NCBI GenBank assembly: GCA_013400155.1
Contig: VXBM01000882.1
Span: 21,880-85,879 of the forward strand
Direction: 5' to 3'
Source of the DNA: Helopsaltes ochotensis
Lineage: Eukaryota; Chordata; Aves; Passeriformes; Locustellidae
DNA length: 64,000 bases
Positions 60,851 through 64,000 of this stretch are shown here, one piece after another. The notes below the pieces were generated by a model. That model made no database searches. It saw only the letters and a list, made by a program, of their open reading frames with translations, and was not told the DNA's origin. The first letter of the stretch is position 1. Every line of letters begins with the position of its first letter. The translations under genes were made by a program, and so were the position numbers.

Positions 60851-63730
60851 TGTGAGATAGGATTAGGAGAAGAGCAAAGCAGGCTCAAATGTTTAAGGGT
60901 ACAAAGAAAAAATTATTTAAACAGAATTCAAAGAAAAGAAAAAGAATCAGAGTAAAATTTTCAAAACACTTTTCATCCCCCCACAACCTTCTTTTCTGTC
61001 CTACTGACAACATACAGAGACAAAACCTGGAACTTAGGCCAGTTTACTACCTCTAAGATAGTCTTTTATCAGTTCTTTTAGGAAGTGGAGTCTCTTTTGC
61101 CATGTTGTGGAGACTTCTCTACAAGAAACCAGTTCTCTTGTGGCTTCAGTTCTCACAAATAGCAGCCTCATGGAAATCTGCAATCGTGAAGTCCCTCCCA
61201 TCTCATGCAGCCTTCCCACAGCTGCATTCATGGGCTATGTCAAACTCATGGGGTACCATTTTAAGGATGAGCTGTTGAAAAGCAAAGGTTCTCTTCATCT
61301 GTCTCTGAGATCATCTTCATCTCTGAGAACAGAAGTATATTGGTTTAGCATGGATGGTAAAAAAAAGGGATTAGTGATCTTTAAAACTGACAGCCAGATT
61401 GGCCAATAGTATGCAGGTATACACCTCTGGGAAAATAGGGCTTAAATACAAGAGGATTTCAGGGCATGGTCCTCTTTCTCTCGTAACCAGGTGTGAGCTG
61501 ACATCATGGAGCTTAGGCCCTGCTGCCCGGCCCAACCGCAGCTGCAGCCCTGATGGAGCTGAGCCGAGCTCCTCGCCCCACGCCCCACCCCAAGCCTGGC
61601 GGTCGCCAGCAGGGGAGAGGAGAGGAGGGGAGAGCCTCGGCAGCTGACCCTAGCCGACCCTAGGCCTGCTCTGTGCCACTGGCTGGGCTGAAGCAAATGT
61701 CCCTGGGCCCCCCAAAAAAGCAACACCGAGCCCAGACTGGGCTGAGCCCACCCCTGTGAGAGCCAGGGCTGGGGAAGGGGAGAGAGACCCAGCCATGTGA
61801 GAGATCTCAGCCGCTGTTTTCTCTTCACCGGCATGGAGGCAAGGCTTTCGCAACTGCCGCCCAGCAGAGACCTGGGCCATCTGCAGGCCCAGGCAAGGAA
61901 TGTTAACTCTTTCCTGACACAGACAGAGGCTTTTTTAACTCTAGCCCTTCTCAAATAGAGAGGAAAGAAACCAAATTAGAGATATGTAAAAGGACAATAT
62001 GAAGATATCAAACTCAGTAAAGGAAGAGTGACTTCTTAAGTGGAAGAGATGGCGAGTTGCCTTAATTTTAGACTGAACATCTCCTTTGATTTGTGGTAAC
62101 AGACTGTAGTATTCCTTTAAATTGTGGACATTGATCTGGGGAGATGCTTTATAGTTTTCAAGCAAAGGTTGAGTTATGAAGTGAATATTGAACTAAAAAA
62201 ACTGTAATCTGGTGATCCTATGAGATGTTTGAGCAGAGTGAGATGAGAAGAAATTTTGGTACCAGTGAAGAAGAAGATACTTGTTTCCTGAAGATGAGAA
62301 AGCTTTTGTTGTGGAGCTATACATCTTTAAAAGGTGAAACCCCAGCATGAGTCGATGACCCATGTGTAGCCATGGGAAAGGCTCCTGATTGGGAGGCTCC
62401 ACAGTTGCAGATTCTGGGGCTGCTTTTGTGGGGTTGGGAGCCACAGACTATGTCTCCTGTGGAAAGTTACCATAATGATAAGAGAGACTCTCTCCCTCTC
62501 TAAAAGACTGAATGAAAGACTATTTTATAAGTGGTAATGACTTGGAGTTCTGAGTTCTGTCTCTTTACATTGTTTGTAGGAAGTAAACTGTTACTAGGGA
62601 GAAGGGTAGTGCTTTTGAAAGGTTTCAATGGTTTTTTGTTCTCTTTTTAGTGTGTTGTTAATAAATCTAACTGTTTTTATCTTTAGGTTGGGCCTGTTTT
62701 GCCTTTATTCTAATCCTATTCCACACTAAGAAAATATTTGGACCACTACACTAAATTTAGCAGACAAAATTCAGCGAGTGTGAAACCACTACAAGAGGTC
62801 TTCTTCTTTCCCTGGGGGCAGAGGGTCTTCATCTGTCTCTCTGTTCAAGCTTCTTAGATCACAGCTACTTCAACATTTACTTGCTTCAGCGCAAATGCGT
62901 TTGCTCATGTCTACAATTTGAACACTCCATCTCCCCAAACTGTTTCCATGAATTAAAGGGATACTCTAGTGTAGCACAGTCCATTACCATGATCTTGCAA
63001 AAGAATTTCAGCCTATGACTAAGGCATCTTCTCATTCTCCTCCCATCTGGGATTTGACTCCTTCTTCACTGACCTTGGTGTTTTCATGTTATTTCTCTAC
63101 GTGTCTTCACTCTATCTTTTTCTCTCAGTTGAGAGAGGATCAATGTTCTGCAAGTTTCATCTGTGCAATGAAAGAGTTAATCTCTCACCTGGGTCCTGCA
63201 GAGGTCATGATGGTCAAAGCAGTCGCAGTGGTTGACTCAGGCCATGCTGGGGCTGTGCCGGGATCCCAGGACCCCGGCCAGAATGGCAGCGGCCGCTCAG
63301 GCCCGTCCTGTGTATAATTCCAGCCGTGGGCCGCCTGACCGCGCTGCAGGGCAGGGATCCAGCCCAGCAGCCAGACGGGGCCACTGGAGCCCGGCCCGGC
63401 CCAGACGGGGCCTGGCAGCTCCCCGGGAAGGGCTCCAGCCCCTCGGCAGGGCCCGCCAGGCCCAGCCCGGCTGCACGGAGGCCAGGCCCGCCTGTTTCCT
63501 GTTCCCAGGCAGAAGACAGAGCTTTCCTGGGGTTTGTTAGTTTTTTCACATGTGTGTTCACAGAGGCGTGTTCAGCTTTCTAGGGCTTTAACAAGGTATC
63601 AGTATTCAGAACTAGTCACTGATTGGTTTTGTCAGGCATGGAGGAGACTCTTAGCAGCTTCTCTTAAAAAATCATTTCTGTGGGTGACTTCTTCCCTCAC
63701 TAAATTATCAATCAATGCAAAACCAGCACA
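60851..63730 (-). mobile_element. Long LTR split by a later insertion
   Basis: Left half 60851-61455 starts TGTGAGATAGGATTAGGAG. Right half 62799-63730 ends CCAGCACA. The outer ends form a TGTG...CACA pair, flanked by TCTGC on the left and ACTGC on the right, a 5-base duplication with one mismatch. The halves add up to about 1.5 kb once the insert is taken out. The minus strand is probably sense, because a degraded AATAAA-like stretch lies near 60930. The right half has a GC-rich block (63230-63500) that makes overlapping open frames on both strands; these are compositional, not genes. I associate the family with songbirds by recognition only. Confidence 0.68.
61456..62789 (+). mobile_element. 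LTR-like insert nested inside the older LTR
   Basis: A 1334-base unit flanked by the 9-base repeat TACAAGAGG (61447-61455 and 62790-62798). The first 450 bases are GC-rich, and the remainder AT-richer. An AATAAA signal at 62660-62665 is followed by CTAACTG and TTTATCTTTAGGTTGGGCC close to the right end, as in the R-U5 part of a plus-strand LTR. The ends inside the repeats do not show a clean TG...CA pair, and 9 bases is long for an LTR target duplication. The true boundary may be a few bases off, or the element may be of another kind. The 170-codon minus-strand open frame at 61954-61442 falls on the GC-rich part and is not a recognised protein. Confidence 0.6.
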
Positions 63731-63945
63731 ACTGCCTTAATGCAAAGGGAGGGAAATAAAAGGTGGAACACACACCAATATCCGTGAAAGCAATCTACAT
63801 TAAAAGAACTGTGTTTAATCAGCATACATTCAAAAAATCATCTTCATAGATCTTAAAATTAGTGGTTTTGCATGTAAATCATCTGCTGTTTTCTGATTTC
63901 AAAATTTTGAAAATAATATTCTGTTTTCTTTCCTCATATTTTTAG

Positions 63946-64000
63946 GGACTGTGATGAAGGAACATGCAAAGATAAATCTAACATTTTGTATGCTTGGGCA
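63946..64000 (+). CDS. PAM: PAM exon, cut by the window end
   Basis: The first base completes Trp120, then 18 codons follow: DCDEGTCKDKSNILYAWA. This is the conserved PHM block after the copper-ligand exon, with Cys122 and Cys127 of the disulfide set. Mammalian PAM, as I know it, has Phe rather than Asp before the first of these cysteines. The acceptor is TTTTTAG. The frame stays open to the last base of the window and the exon continues beyond it. Confidence 0.95.

Larger units (their letters stand above)
55618..63945 (+). other. PAM: PAM intron, 8.3 kb, with LTR insertions
   Basis: GT-AG, phase 2, acceptor CATATTTTTAG. Holds the family B LTR at 57084-57570, a 19-base tandem repeat (CCCTTACTTTTTACATCCT-like) at about 58039-58074, and the nested LTR pair at 60851-63730. 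Between these it is AT-rich with no recognised gene. Confidence 0.88.
45034..64000 (+). other. PAM: PAM gene, 5' coding part (five exons, continues beyond the window)
   Basis: PAM converts glycine-extended peptides into alpha-amidated hormones and neuropeptides in the secretory pathway. Its PHM domain hydroxylates the glycine alpha-carbon using two copper ions, ascorbate and oxygen; a later lyase domain (outside this window) releases the amide. Joining the five exons gives 138 residues with intron phases 2, 0, 1 and 2 and no stop. The order is signal peptide (about 1-21), propeptide ending KR (30-31), then the PHM domain with Cys43, Cys77, Cys110, Cys122 and Cys127 and copper ligands His103-His104. 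The introns are 1141, 2143, 6920 and 8328 bases. Most of the gene lies to the right of the window. Confidence 0.95.

Noticed and set aside
61442..61954. 170-codon minus-strand open frame, one of the longest in the window
   Set aside because: It coincides with the GC-rich part of a nested LTR-like insert, has overlapping frames on the other strand, and resembles no protein.
63214..63583. Overlapping open frames on both strands, 85-115 codons, Pro/Arg/Gly-rich
   Set aside because: GC-rich block of an LTR; frames on both strands indicate composition rather than coding.
1..64000. CRISPR arrays, tRNA, rRNA, bacterial-type operons, or a new defence or mobile system
   Set aside because: No regularly spaced repeats, no cloverleaf or rRNA motifs seen by eye, and the content is a vertebrate gene with introns and retroelements.

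Overview
The window looks like bird genomic DNA, probably from a songbird. It is intron-rich and AT-rich. It carries CR1 LINE fragments with the avian CR1 3' end and ORF2, and several LTR families I associate with birds, some of them with passerines. Family names for the repeats come from recognition by eye, not from a library search.

The only host gene I can support is the 5' part of PAM (peptidylglycine alpha-amidating monooxygenase) on the + strand. Five coding exons are visible: 45055-45146 (start codon and signal peptide), 46288-46408, 48552-48609, 55530-55617 and 63946-64000, the last cut by the window end. Every junction is GT-AG and the phases join without a break. Together they give the first 138 residues: signal peptide, a short propeptide ending in Lys-Arg, and the start of the copper monooxygenase (PHM) domain with its His-His copper ligand pair. 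A GC-rich, CpG-rich block at 1-230, with a strong splice donor consensus near 259, is a candidate promoter and untranslated first exon. If it belongs to PAM, the first intron is about 45 kb.

The stretch from 260 to 44636 has no host coding gene that I can recognise. It holds a decayed minus-strand endogenous retrovirus pol (about 2144-4627), a poly(A)-like 3' end on the minus strand at 1407-1434, CR1 pieces (9961-10325, 14160-14610, 29660-29930, 37040-37122, 40360-40914), LTR pieces (9188-9768, 10813-11115, 33726-35660, 37123-37783, 40917-41038) and a solo LTR with matching 5-base flanks (23045-23664). There is also a 104-base assembly gap at 14964-15067.

Inside the PAM introns there is a plus-strand CR1 (52738-53212), another LTR (57084-57570), and in the intron before the last visible exon a nested pair: an older LTR (60851-63730) split by a younger 1.33 kb LTR-like insert flanked by a 9-base repeat.

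I see no operon, CRISPR array, tRNA, rRNA or clearly new biological system. The points most worth checking are the nested LTR, the retroviral pol remnant, the undecided 5' boundary of the PAM start exon with its upstream AUGs, and the out-of-order CR1 fragments.
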